From Janthinobacterium violaceinigrum (lineage in GTDB: Bacteria > Pseudomonadota > Gammaproteobacteria > Burkholderiales > Burkholderiaceae_D), in assembly GCF_009208555.1 (NCBI RefSeq), contig NZ_WFLI01000051.1, forward strand, positions 1 through 35,660: a stretch of 35,660 bases of DNA, given 5' to 3'. Below the pieces are notes generated by a model. The model did no database searches. It saw only the letters and a list, made by a program, of their open reading frames with translations, and was not told where the DNA came from. Both the position numbers and the translations under genes were made by a program. Of this stretch, positions 8,486 to 16,355 are shown one piece after another (within the stretch, counting starts at the first letter, position 1; every line of letters starts with the position of its first letter).

Positions 8486-8541
8486 CCTGAAGAATGATTC
8501 AGGCGTTCTTGGGCGCTTCTTCAGGACGGCCTTGCTATGCT
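8486..8541. promoter_or_regulatory. Predicted response-regulator operator and efflux promoter
   Basis: Three half-sites lie in the divergent intergenic region: CCTGAA (8486-8491), TTCAGG (8498-8503) and TTCAGG (8520-8525). The outer pair extends to a perfect 9-bp inverted repeat, CCTGAAGAA (8486-8494) and TTCTTCAGG (8517-8525). The two TTCAGG copies are 22 bp apart, two helical turns, as expected for tandem binding of an OmpR-type dimer. A -10-like TATGCT (8536-8541) follows 10 bp after the last half-site, and no good -35 is present, which fits an activator-dependent promoter reading toward the adaptor gene. Confidence 0.6.
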
Positions 8542-8651
8542 TTTCCGGCGCTGTAGTGACGCTGTCCGCGCCACCTGCGCCCCTTCTGACCGCCCGCCTG
8601 GGCATGGCATCCACGCATGCCCCATCACCACCAACAACAAGGAAACACGGG

Positions 8652-9794
8652 ATGAACACGACCACCCCCAACACCCTGGGCGCCTGCTGCGCGCTCGCCG
8701 TGGCCCTCAGCTGCTCGGCCCTTGCCGGCTGCGCCAGACCGACGGCGGCGGCCACGCCGCCCGCCGAATCGCCGGTCCAGGCGCGCCATCTGGACGACGG
8801 CAGCATCGCCGTCGACAAGATGTCGCCGCTGCGCCAGCGCCTGCAGGTCGCCGCCGTGCTGGAACAGGATATCGCCACGCAGACGGATGCGCCGGGCAGC
8901 ATCGAAGCCATGCCCGAAAAACTGGTGAAGATCACGCCGCCCCTGGCCGGGCGCATCACCCGATTGCAGCGGGCGCTGGGCGACAGCGTGAAGGCGGGCG
9001 AACCCCTGTTCACGCTGGATTCGGCGGAGCTGAGCGCCGCCTACGCGGACGACAGCAAAGCCAGGTCTGCCCTGCTGCAGGCGCGCCAGGAACTGGAGCG
9101 CCAGAAAACCCTGTTCGAGGCGGAAATCGCCGCGCGCAAGGAATACGAATCGGCGCAGGCCGCGTTCGCGCAAGCCAATAGCGACGCCCAGGCCAGCGCC
9201 GACAAGCTGGCCCAGTACGGCGCCAGCGCGCGCGCTTCGCGCCGCGACTACGTGCTGCGCTCGCCCATTGCCGGCACCGTGATCGCCATGGACGGCGCCC
9301 AGGGCGGCTACTGGAACGATATCAACGCGCCCGTCATGACGGTGGCCGACCTGTCCACCGTCTGGCTGTCGGCCAACGTGGCCGAGAAGGACCTGGCGCA
9401 GGTGGCCGTGGGCCAAACGGCGCGCATCAGTGTCGACGCCTGGCCAGGCAAGCACTTCGAGGGCAAGGTCGCGTACGTGGGCGCCGTGCTCGATGCGGAA
9501 ACGCGCACGGTGAAGGTGCGCGTGGCCATCGACAACCGCGCCGGCACCTTCAAGCCGGGCATGTTCGCCCACGCGGGCTTTGCCGGCGCCAGCCGGTGCG
9601 CCATCGTGGTGCCGGCATCGGCCGTGCTGCAAAGCGGGCTGTCGACGCGCGTGATGGTCGAGCGCAGCCCGCTGCTGTTCACGCCGCGCACGGTGGAAGT
9701 AGGCGCCAGCCATGGCGGGCAGGTGGAAATCCTCGCCGGCCTGAAGGCGGGCGAGCGCATCGTCGTCAAGGAAGGAGTGCTGCTCAATGATTGA
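8652..9794 (+). CDS. czcB: Metal RND efflux adaptor (CzcB/CusB family), lipoprotein
   Basis: A 380-residue periplasmic adaptor. Residues 1-27 form a lipoprotein signal peptide ending in the lipobox LAGC (acylated Cys27). Lipoyl halves follow (KITPPLAGRITRLQRALGDSVKAGEPLF and YVLRSPIAGTVIAMDGAQGGY) on either side of a coiled-coil hairpin (about 130-185). A beta-barrel comes next (LSTVWLSANVAEKDLAQV ... GQTARISVDAWPG), which is typical of CzcB/CusB. I chose the ATG at 8652 because AAGGA lies upstream and the signal peptide begins there; the frame is open further upstream but crosses the operator. The stop overlaps the start of the pump gene by 8 bases. Confidence 0.9.
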   Translation: MNTTTPNTLGACCALAVALSCSALAGCARPTAAATPPAESPVQARHLDDGSIAVDKMSPLRQRLQVAAVLEQDIATQTDAPGSIEAMPEKLVKITPPLAGRITRLQRALGDSVKAGEPLFTLDSAELSAAYADDSKARSALLQARQELERQKTLFEAEIAARKEYESAQAAFAQANSDAQASADKLAQYGASARASRRDYVLRSPIAGTVIAMDGAQGGYWNDINAPVMTVADLSTVWLSANVAEKDLAQVAVGQTARISVDAWPGKHFEGKVAYVGAVLDAETRTVKVRVAIDNRAGTFKPGMFAHAGFAGASRCAIVVPASAVLQSGLSTRVMVERSPLLFTPRTVEVGASHGGQVEILAGLKAGERIVVKEGVLLND

Positions 9795-12700
9795 CCGTTT
9801 CATCGCCACCTGCTGCCAGCGGCGCGGCATCGTCTGGCTGGTACTGCTGTTCGTCGCCGCCTACGGCGTGTACAGCTGGAAGCAGCTGCCCATCGAGGCG
9901 TATCCCGACATCGCCGACGTCACCTCGCAGATCGTCACGCAGGTGCCGGGCCTGGGCGCCGAGGAAATCGAACAGCAGATCACCATTCCGCTGGAACGCG
10001 CCCTGCTGGGCACGCCCGGCATGCATGTGCTGCGCACGCGCAGCCTGTTCGCGCTGTCGCTGATCACGGTGGTGTTCGAAGATGGCAGCGACGGCTACTT
10101 CACGCGCGAGCGGCTGCAGGAACGGCTCGCCAGCGTCAACCTGCCGTACGAGGCCAAACCGGGACTCGATCCCTACACCTCGCCCACGGGCGAAATCTAC
10201 CGCTACACCCTGGAATCGAAAAGCCGCAGCCTGCGCGAATTGTCCGAGCTGCAGTTCTGGACCGTGATCCCGCGCCTGCAGCAGGTGCGCGGCGTGGCCG
10301 ATGTGAGCAATTTCGGCGGACTCACCACGCAGTTCATGCTGGAACTCGACCCCGCAAAACTGGACAGCTACGGCTTCTCGCTGGCGCAGGTCAAGGACGC
10401 CATCAACGCCAACAATATCAGCGGCGGCGGCAGCGTCATCGACCGCGGCCAGCAATCGTACGTGGTGCGCGGCGTGGGCCTGCTGCACTCGCTCGACGAC
10501 ATGGGCAACGTCGTCGTCAGCAGCAAGAACGGCGTGCCCGTGCTGGTGAAGGACCTGGGCAAGCTCGCCTACGGCAACGTGGAGCGGCGCGGCATCCTCG
10601 GCAAGGACGATAACCCCGACACCATCGAAGGCATCACCCTGCTGCTGAAGGATTTCAACCCGTCCGAGGCGCTGGCGGGCATCCATGCGGCCGTCGACGA
10701 CCTGAATGCCAACCTGCTGCCGAAGGACGTGAAGGTCGTTCCCTACCTGGACCGCAGCTCGCTGATCGACGCCACCCTGCACACCGTGGGATTTACCCTG
10801 GGCGAAGGCATGCTGCTCGTCGCCCTGGTGCTGCTGCTGTTCCTGGGCAGCCCGCGCGCGGCCGCCATCGTCGCGCTGACGATCCCGCTGGCCCTGCTGA
10901 TCGCCTTCATCTTCATGCACCACTTTAAAATTCCCGCCAACCTGCTGTCGCTGGGGGCGATCGACTTCGGCATCCTCGTCGACGGTTCCGTGGTGGTGCT
11001 GGAAAACATGCTGCGCCGCCGCGAACGGGAACAAGAACGGCCCCTGACCCTGCAGGACGCCATCGAGGCTACCTTGCAGGTGGCACGCCCCATCATGTTC
11101 GGCATGGCCGTCATCATCGCCGCCTACCTGCCCCTGTTCGCCTTTCAGCGCATCGAATACAAGCTGTTCTCGCCCATGGCGTATGCCGTGGGCGCGGCAC
11201 TCGTGGGCGCGCTGGTGGTGGCGCTGGTGCTGATACCGGGCCTGGCCTGGCTGGCCTTGCGCAAGCCGCGCCGCACCTTCCATAACCGCGTGCTGGAAAA
11301 GCTGGCGGCCGCCTATGGCCGCTTCCTCGAGCGCGCCGTGGGCAAGCGGCGCTGGGTGGTCGCCGTCTGCGCCGCCTCGCTGGCGGGGCTGGCCCTCCTG
11401 GGCGGCACCATCGGGCGCGACTTCCTGCCCTATCTCGATGAGGGATCGTTATGGCTGCAGGTGCAGATGCCGCCCGGGATCACCTTGGAAAAGGCATCCG
11501 AGATGGCCAGCGAACTGCGCCGCGCCGCGCTGGAATTTCCCGAAGTGTCGACCATCGTCACGCAGACGGGGCGCAACGACGACGGCACCGATTACTGGAC
11601 GCCGTCGCACATCGAGGCGAGCGTGGGGCTGCATCCGTACAAAAGCTGGAAGTCGGGCATGAGCAAGCAGCAGTTGATCGCCAGAATGAACGAGCGCTTC
11701 GCCCGCATGCCCGGCTACACGGTGGCCTTCATGCAGCCGATGATCGACGGCGTGCAGGATAAATTGTCGGGCGCTCACAGCGACTTGACGGTAAAGATCT
11801 TCGGCAACGACCTCGATGAAGTGCGCCGCATCGCCGGCAAGGTGGCCGGCGTCTTGAAAGGCGTCCCTGGCGCTTCCGACGTGGCCGTGGACGTGGAACC
11901 GCCGCTGCCCAACCTGAAGGTGGAACTGGACAGGGCGAAGGCGGCCCGCTACGGCATCAACGCGGCCGACGTGGCCGACCTGATTTCCACCGGCATCGGC
12001 GGCGCGCCCATCGGCCAGGTCTACGTGGGCGAGAAAAGCTACGACATCTCCGTGCGCTTTCCCCCCGCACTGCGTTCCAGCCCCGACGCCGTCGCCAACC
12101 TGATGCTGACGGCCGCCAACGGCGCCAAGGTGCCGCTGGCGCAGGTGGCCAGCATCAGCACCACCTCGGGCGAAAGTGTGATCGTGCGCGAAATGGGACG
12201 GCGCCACATCATCGTGCGCCTCAATGCCCGCGGGCGCGACCTGGCCGGCTTCCTGGCCGAAGCGCGCCCGCTGGTGGCGCAGGCCGTGGCCAACGAGCAC
12301 CAGCGCATCAGCGTCGAATGGGGCGGCCAGTTCGAGAACCTGCAGCGCGCGCAAAGCCGGCTGGCCCTGATCCTGCCGATGACCCTGGGCGCCATGTTCC
12401 TGCTGCTGTTCGGCCAGTTCCGCAACCTGCGCCAGCCCGCGCTGGTCTTGCTGGCCGTGCCGCTGGCCATGCTGGGCGGCCTGGCCGCGCTGCACCTGCG
12501 CGGCATGACCCTCAACGTGTCGAGCGCTGTGGGCTTCATCGCCCTGTTCGGCGTGGCGGTCCTGAATGCCGTGCTGATGCTGGCGCAGATCAACCGCCTG
12601 CGCGGCGAAGAGGGAAAGAGCCTGCGCGACGCCGTGCTCGAAGGCGCGCGCGACCGCATGCGCCCCGTGCTGATGACGGCCACGGTGGCTGCCCTGGGAC

Positions 12701-12891
12701 TGACGCCGGCCATGCTGGCCACGGGCCTGGGCAGCGACGTGCAGCGCCCGCTGGCCACCGTGGTGGTGGGCGGCCTGGTGACGGCCACGGCGCTCACCCT
12801 GCTGCTGCTGCCGGCCCTGTATTACCTGATCGAGGCGTATGTAGCAAAGCGCCAGACGCAAACCGAAGGAACGATCCATGACACGATTTAA
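9787..12891 (+). CDS. czcA: Heavy-metal RND efflux pump (CzcA-like)
   Basis: A 1034-residue proton-driven inner-membrane pump that exports divalent metal from periplasm or cytoplasm through the CzcC channel. The family signature is clear: LPIEAYPDIADV near the N-terminus, YTSPTGEIYRYTLES, and helix 4 with DFGILVDGSVVVLEN, where Asp393, Asp399 and Glu406 correspond to the essential Asp402, Asp408 and Glu415 of CzcA. The DFG-x3-DG form belongs with the cobalt-zinc-cadmium group rather than the copper/silver group, whose members have a VGAMVDAAIVMIEN-like motif. So Zn/Co/Cd is the better guess, by motif alone. It overlaps the adaptor stop by 8 bases and the czcC start by 14, giving one tightly coupled operon. 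Confidence 0.92.
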   Translation: MIDRFIATCCQRRGIVWLVLLFVAAYGVYSWKQLPIEAYPDIADVTSQIVTQVPGLGAEEIEQQITIPLERALLGTPGMHVLRTRSLFALSLITVVFEDGSDGYFTRERLQERLASVNLPYEAKPGLDPYTSPTGEIYRYTLESKSRSLRELSELQFWTVIPRLQQVRGVADVSNFGGLTTQFMLELDPAKLDSYGFSLAQVKDAINANNISGGGSVIDRGQQSYVVRGVGLLHSLDDMGNVVVSSKNGVPVLVKDLGKLAYGNVERRGILGKDDNPDTIEGITLLLKDFNPSEALAGIHAAVDDLNANLLPKDVKVVPYLDRSSLIDATLHTVGFTLGEGMLLVALVLLLFLGSPRAAAIVALTIPLALLIAFIFMHHFKIPANLLSLGAIDFGILVDGSVVVLENMLRRREREQERPLTLQDAIEATLQVARPIMFGMAVIIAAYLPLFAFQRIEYKLFSPMAYAVGAALVGALVVALVLIPGLAWLALRKPRRTFHNRVLEKLAAAYGRFLERAVGKRRWVVAVCAASLAGLALLGGTIGRDFLPYLDEGSLWLQVQMPPGITLEKASEMASELRRAALEFPEVSTIVTQTGRNDDGTDYWTPSHIEASVGLHPYKSWKSGMSKQQLIARMNERFARMPGYTVAFMQPMIDGVQDKLSGAHSDLTVKIFGNDLDEVRRIAGKVAGVLKGVPGASDVAVDVEPPLPNLKVELDRAKAARYGINAADVADLISTGIGGAPIGQVYVGEKSYDISVRFPPALRSSPDAVANLMLTAANGAKVPLAQVASISTTSGESVIVREMGRRHIIVRLNARGRDLAGFLAEARPLVAQAVANEHQRISVEWGGQFENLQRAQSRLALILPMTLGAMFLLLFGQFRNLRQPALVLLAVPLAMLGGLAALHLRGMTLNVSSAVGFIALFGVAVLNAVLMLAQINRLRGEEGKSLRDAVLEGARDRMRPVLMTATVAALGLTPAMLATGLGSDVQRPLATVVVGGLVTATALTLLLLPALYYLIEAYVAKRQTQTEGTIHDTI

Positions 12892-14155
12892 TTGCATCCT
12901 GGCGGCCTGCCTGCTGGCGCCCTGTGCCGCCGCCGCCCCCCTGACCTTCGAGACCTACCTGTCCGCCGTGGAGAGCAACAGCCTGGAACTGCAGGCGCAG
13001 CAGCAAGGCATCGTCTCGGCCAAGGCGGGCATCGGCATCGCCGGCCTGCGTCCCGATCCCGAGTTCACCCTGGGCGCCACGCGCGAGACGGTGCGCAGCG
13101 TCGAGCACCGTCCCGTCACGTGGAACCCGGCCATCAGCATGGCCATCGAGACGGGCGGCAAGCGCGCCGCGCGCCTGAAAGCGGCGCACAGCAATGTCGC
13201 GCTGGCCGAGGAAACGGTGGCCGGCTTCAGGAGCGAACTGTATGGCACGGCCGCGGCGGCGTTCACGGAAGCGTGCCGCACGCGCGAAGTGGCCGCGCGC
13301 AAGCAGCAGACCATGGCGGCCCTGTCGAAAGTGGTGGAAGCGAATACGGTGCGGCGCAAGGCGGGCGACGTGGGCGGCATCGAGCTGCTGCAGTCGCGCG
13401 TGGAACGCGACCAGTTCCAGGCCGAACTGGCGCAGGCGCGCAGCGAGGCCGACAGCGCCATGCTGAACCTGTCGCCGCCGCTGGGGCGCCCGTTCGACGC
13501 CCTGTTCCCGCAGGCGCAGCTGGCCTGCGATTTCAGCGTGGTGGACGGCGGCGACGCCAGCACCCTCGTGCCGCTGGCGCTCGACGCCCGCAGCGACGTG
13601 CGCATCGCCCGCGCCACGCTGGACAATCTGCGCGACGGCGCGGCGCTCGTGCGCGCCAACCGCTCCGTCGACCCCACCGTCACGCTGGGCCTTGCCGCCG
13701 CGCGCGGCTACCATGACGGTATCGACGGCAGCGGCAATCCCGTCGATGGCGCGGCCCGCTCGCGCGTGCTGTCCGTCTCGCTGGCCATCCCCATCCCCCT
13801 GTCGCGGCGCGACAAGGGCGACGTGGTGCAGGCCGAGGCGGGTGTCACGCAGGCGATGCTGGCCTTGCGCCAGGCGGAACTGCAAGCGGAAACGCAAGTG
13901 CGCACGGCGCAGCAGCAGCTGCGCGCGGCGCAGGAGCGGCTGGCGCGCTACCGCGACGGCGTGCTGGTCGATGCGCAAAAGGTGGTCGATGGCATGCGCC
14001 TGTCCTACTTCAGCGGCAATGCCTCGCTGCTGGAATGGCTGGCGGCGCAACGTTCGGCCGATGAGGCCTACCAGGGCTATGTGCAGGCGCGCGCCGATGC
14101 GGCCATCGCCAGCACGCAGCTGCAACTGGCCATCGGCCGGCGGCCGACGTTATAG
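12878..14155 (+). CDS. czcC: Outer-membrane efflux channel (CzcC, TolC family)
   Basis: A 425-residue outer-membrane factor that completes the tripartite metal pump. A signal peptide covers about residues 1-20 (ILAACLLAPCAAAA). Two repeats of the outer-membrane efflux domain follow, rich in long amphipathic helices with heptad character (for example LSKVVEANTVRRKAGDVGG, and QAEAGVTQAMLALRQAELQA). Near the start of the mature protein is the common segment TFETYLSAVESNSLELQAQQ. GAAGGA lies before the ATG, which overlaps the end of the pump gene. Length fits CzcC (about 420). It is the last gene of the operon; downstream only a small hairpin (GCGGC-CAT-GCCGC near 14188-14200) precedes a convergent gene. 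Confidence 0.9.
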   Translation: MTRFNCILAACLLAPCAAAAPLTFETYLSAVESNSLELQAQQQGIVSAKAGIGIAGLRPDPEFTLGATRETVRSVEHRPVTWNPAISMAIETGGKRAARLKAAHSNVALAEETVAGFRSELYGTAAAAFTEACRTREVAARKQQTMAALSKVVEANTVRRKAGDVGGIELLQSRVERDQFQAELAQARSEADSAMLNLSPPLGRPFDALFPQAQLACDFSVVDGGDASTLVPLALDARSDVRIARATLDNLRDGAALVRANRSVDPTVTLGLAAARGYHDGIDGSGNPVDGAARSRVLSVSLAIPIPLSRRDKGDVVQAEAGVTQAMLALRQAELQAETQVRTAQQQLRAAQERLARYRDGVLVDAQKVVDGMRLSYFSGNASLLEWLAAQRSADEAYQGYVQARADAAIASTQLQLAIGRRPTL

Positions 14156-14222
14156 CAAGGGGAAGGCAAGTACGAGGCGGGGCCGGCGCGGCCATGCCGC
14201 ACCGGTCAGGAAGAACGGGGAA

Positions 14223-14423
14223 TTACTGCGGCTGCGCGGGAGCGTCGCCGTCGGCGGCGGCGTCAACGTCGGCGTCGTCCGCTTCCGGCTCATCGCCGTC
14301 GGCGCCATCGGCCGGCTTGGGATTGTTTTTCGCTTCCAGCTTGCGCCTGGCTTTTTCCTCGGCTTTCTTCTTCTTTTCCAGCTCTTTTTGCCGTTTTTCG
14401 TATTGGAAATTTGTCTTGGCCAT
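14223..14423 (-). CDS. Small Lys/Glu-rich conserved-type protein, function unknown
   Basis: A 66-residue protein. Residues 1-35 are a highly charged helix (YEKRQKELEKKKKAEEKARR), probably a coiled coil. Residues 36-66 are acidic and disordered, rich in Asp and Ala. I recall similar short proteins beginning MAKTN-[YF]-Q-[YF]-EKRQKEL in Burkholderiales, but no function is known to me. AGAGGT lies 9 bases before the ATG, and the sharp change from basic to acidic with no stop supports a real gene. It has its own 80-bp upstream gap after xerD, so it may have its own promoter. It could bind nucleic acid or ribosomes; this is a guess from charge. Confidence 0.75.
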   Translation of the reverse strand: MAKTNFQYEKRQKELEKKKKAEEKARRKLEAKNNPKPADGADGDEPEADDADVDAAADGDAPAQPQ

Positions 14424-14503
14424 TTACTACCTCTTTAGTTTTTAGATGTTACAGATAAGCACATAAGGCACATTATGACGTAGTTGGGCCAAACACCAAA
14501 TGT

Positions 14504-15421
14504 TTAGCCTCGCGGATGATGCTGCGCATGCAGCAGTTTCAGCCGTTCGCGGGCCACATGCGTGTAAATCTGCGTGGTGGAAATATCGGAGTGCCCCAGT
14601 AACAATTGCACAACACGCAAGTCTGCCCCATGGTTCAGCAAATGGGTGGCGAACGCGTGGCGCAGCGTGTGCGGCGACAGCGGCGCCGTGATGCCGGCGC
14701 TCAGCGCATGCTTCTTGATCACGACCCAGAACATTTGCCGCGTCATGGCGCCGCCGCGCCGCGTGACGAACAGCGCATCGTCCATCTGGCCGTCGAGGAT
14801 GACGCCGCGCGCTTCCTTCAGGTAGCGCTCGATCCACAGGCGCGCCTGTTCGCCGAACGGCACCAGGCGCGTCTTGCTGCCCTTGCCCGTGATGCGCAGC
14901 ACGCCGTCGTTCAGGCTCAGCTCCACGGATTTCAAGTCCACCAGTTCCGACACGCGCAAGCCGCTCGCATACATGAGTTCGAGCATGGTGCGCTCGCGCA
15001 GGCCCAGCGGCGTGCTCACGTCCGGCGCCGCCAGCAGCGCTTCCACCTGCGCTTCGCTCAAGGTATGCACGAAGCGCGCGGGCTGCTTGGCCGACACCAT
15101 CTTCAGGCAGGGGTCGGCCGCGATATGCTTGTGCCGCAAGGCCAGCTGGTAAAAACGCTTGAGCACGGACAGGCGCCGGTTCGACGAGGTCGCCTTGCTC
15201 TCGTCGTGGCGGGCCGCGAAATACGCTTCGATATCGGCCGTGGACACGTCGTACAGGCCCTCGCGTCCGGGCCGGTTCACTTCCAGCCAGCGCGCAAACA
15301 GGCGCATGTCGCGCCGGTAGGCGTCCAGCGAGTTTTTCGACAGGCCGTCTTCCAGCCACAGGCTGTCGCAGAATTCATCGATCAGGGTGGCGTTATCGGG
15401 CGCCAGCAGGCTGTTCATCAT
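14504..15421 (-). CDS. xerD: Site-specific tyrosine recombinase XerD
   Basis: A 305-residue tyrosine recombinase that, with XerC, resolves chromosome dimers at dif during division. The N-terminal core-binding domain covers about 10-105 and the catalytic domain about 118-300. Catalytic residues are visible: Arg156 (ASGLRVSEL), Lys180 (ITGKGSKTRLVP), His251 and Arg254 (LSPHTLRHAFATHLL), His277 (LLGHSDISTTQIY) and the nucleophile Tyr286. Length and the lack of any phage neighbour point to the housekeeping enzyme, not an integrase. The start (ATGATGA) overlaps the ogt stop; 15418 is the alternative ATG. The longer open frame up to 15772 is a shadow of ogt. Confidence 0.93.
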   Translation of the reverse strand: MMNSLLAPDNATLIDEFCDSLWLEDGLSKNSLDAYRRDMRLFARWLEVNRPGREGLYDVSTADIEAYFAARHDESKATSSNRRLSVLKRFYQLALRHKHIAADPCLKMVSAKQPARFVHTLSEAQVEALLAAPDVSTPLGLRERTMLELMYASGLRVSELVDLKSVELSLNDGVLRITGKGSKTRLVPFGEQARLWIERYLKEARGVILDGQMDDALFVTRRGGAMTRQMFWVVIKKHALSAGITAPLSPHTLRHAFATHLLNHGADLRVVQLLLGHSDISTTQIYTHVARERLKLLHAQHHPRG

Positions 15422-15957
15422 CGTGCCGACCACCGCATGCCCTCGACGCCTTCGTGCGCCAGCAGCCAGCGCTTGACGCCTAGGTGAAAGCCCTTGGCAT
15501 CGTCGTGGTGGGAAAAACCGCCCAGGCCGCCGGCAGCCGTGACGCGGTGGCACGGGATCACCAGCGGGTACCAGTTGGCGCCGCAAGCCTGGCCCACGGC
15601 GCGCGGCGCCGAGCCGATAAAGCGGGCCACGTCGCCATACGTGCGCACCTGGCCGCGGGGAATCTGCGCGATGGCGGCCCAGACCGTGTGCTGGAAGGCG
15701 CTGCCCTGCGCGGCCAGGGGCAGGTCGAACGGCGCATCGGGGTCGCGGAAATAGCGCGCCAGCTGCGCGCACGCCAGTGCGGAGACGGCATCCTGCGCGT
15801 CTTTTTCCGCAAAGTGCGGCGGCAGGTAGACCAGTTCGCGCAGCTGGCCGTCCTGCGTGCGCACGCCCATGGCGCCGAACGGCGCGGCCACGATGGCGCT
15901 GAACAGTTCACTGCCCTGTTGTTTTTTCATCTGCTGATCATTATTCAAGTGTGGCAT
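15418..15957 (-). CDS. ogt: Methylated-DNA--protein-cysteine methyltransferase
   Basis: A 179-residue suicide repair protein that moves the methyl group from O6-methylguanine to its own cysteine. The active site is PCHRV with Cys136, preceded by the helix-turn-helix (TYGDVARFIGSAPRAVGQAC, with the arginine finger) and followed by GGLGGF. The N-terminal half (FGAMGVRTQDGQLREL) is the usual beta-rich domain. Two starts are possible: 15957, used here, with a weak AGGT upstream, and Met10 at 15930. It overlaps xerD by 4 bases, so the two are co-transcribed. Confidence 0.9.
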   Translation of the reverse strand: MPHLNNDQQMKKQQGSELFSAIVAAPFGAMGVRTQDGQLRELVYLPPHFAEKDAQDAVSALACAQLARYFRDPDAPFDLPLAAQGSAFQHTVWAAIAQIPRGQVRTYGDVARFIGSAPRAVGQACGANWYPLVIPCHRVTAAGGLGGFSHHDDAKGFHLGVKRWLLAHEGVEGMRWSAR

Positions 15958-16041
15958 ATATGCAACCTGCTGGCGCGGGAGACGGCGCCACGGCGATTAT
16001 GCACCGACTTTGGACGTGCCGGCGGACGTTTCCGGGGCACG

Positions 16042-16069
16042 AAAAAAAAGCGCACCAGTCGGTGCGCTT
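16042..16069 (-). terminator. Intrinsic terminator
   Basis: On the minus strand a 9-bp perfect stem (AAGCGCACC and GGTGCGCTT, loop of 4) at 16069-16048 runs straight into eight T residues (16049-16042). It ends whatever is transcribed leftward, either the candidate small RNA or the dctPQM message, and shields ogt from read-through. Confidence 0.85.
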
Positions 16070-16289
16070 CAAATATTGCTTCACGTTCCCGGTCGTTTGG
16101 GTCCGCCGGTGCCGGCTTGTGGCCGCAGACAGCTATGACTCAACAACTTCTGTGAAACGTGTGTCTCCTCAATATATCCCCGGTATCAATACCGTTTTTA
16201 TAGACCACTCCCCCACCAACCTTGTTACCAATTCTGTATGTCAGCCTTGCTACCAGGGCGTATATGCTTATACGTGTTTCCCCGTAAGG
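16042..16289 (-). ncRNA. Candidate structured small RNA, unidentified family
   Basis: The 398-bp gap between ogt and dctM is clearly poorer in GC than its neighbours and holds no credible ORF. Read on the minus strand it shows five nested helices (plus coordinates): 16170-16175 with 16073-16078; 16154-16161 with 16082-16089 (8 bp, one G-U); 16142-16147 with 16092-16097; 16125-16130 with 16101-16106; and 16122-16124 with 16114-16116. A small hairpin (CGGTA-UUGA-UACCG) precedes them and another (CGUAUA-AGCA-UAUACG) lies further 5'. A terminator closes the unit. A -10-like TATGAT (minus, 16301-16296) would start it near 16289. I tested it by eye against 6S, tmRNA, SRP and RNase P RNA and found no match. 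The 5' end is uncertain; it could also be a structured dctM 3' UTR. Confidence 0.5.
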
Positions 16290-16355
16290 CCGCCCATCAT
16301 AGCGCATTTATTCGGCAGGATCGACTTTTTTTGCACCACGACGGGGACAGTTATT

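Noticed and set aside
14504..15421. Phage or integron integrase in place of XerD
   Set aside because: Length, motif spacing and overlap with ogt fit XerD, and there are no phage genes, attachment-site repeats or cassette structures nearby.
16048..16300. 6S RNA, tmRNA or other known housekeeping RNA
   Set aside because: I found no closing 5'-3' stem with a central bubble as in 6S, no tag reading frame or tRNA-like end as in tmRNA, and no RNase P or SRP core motif. It is kept only as an unidentified candidate.
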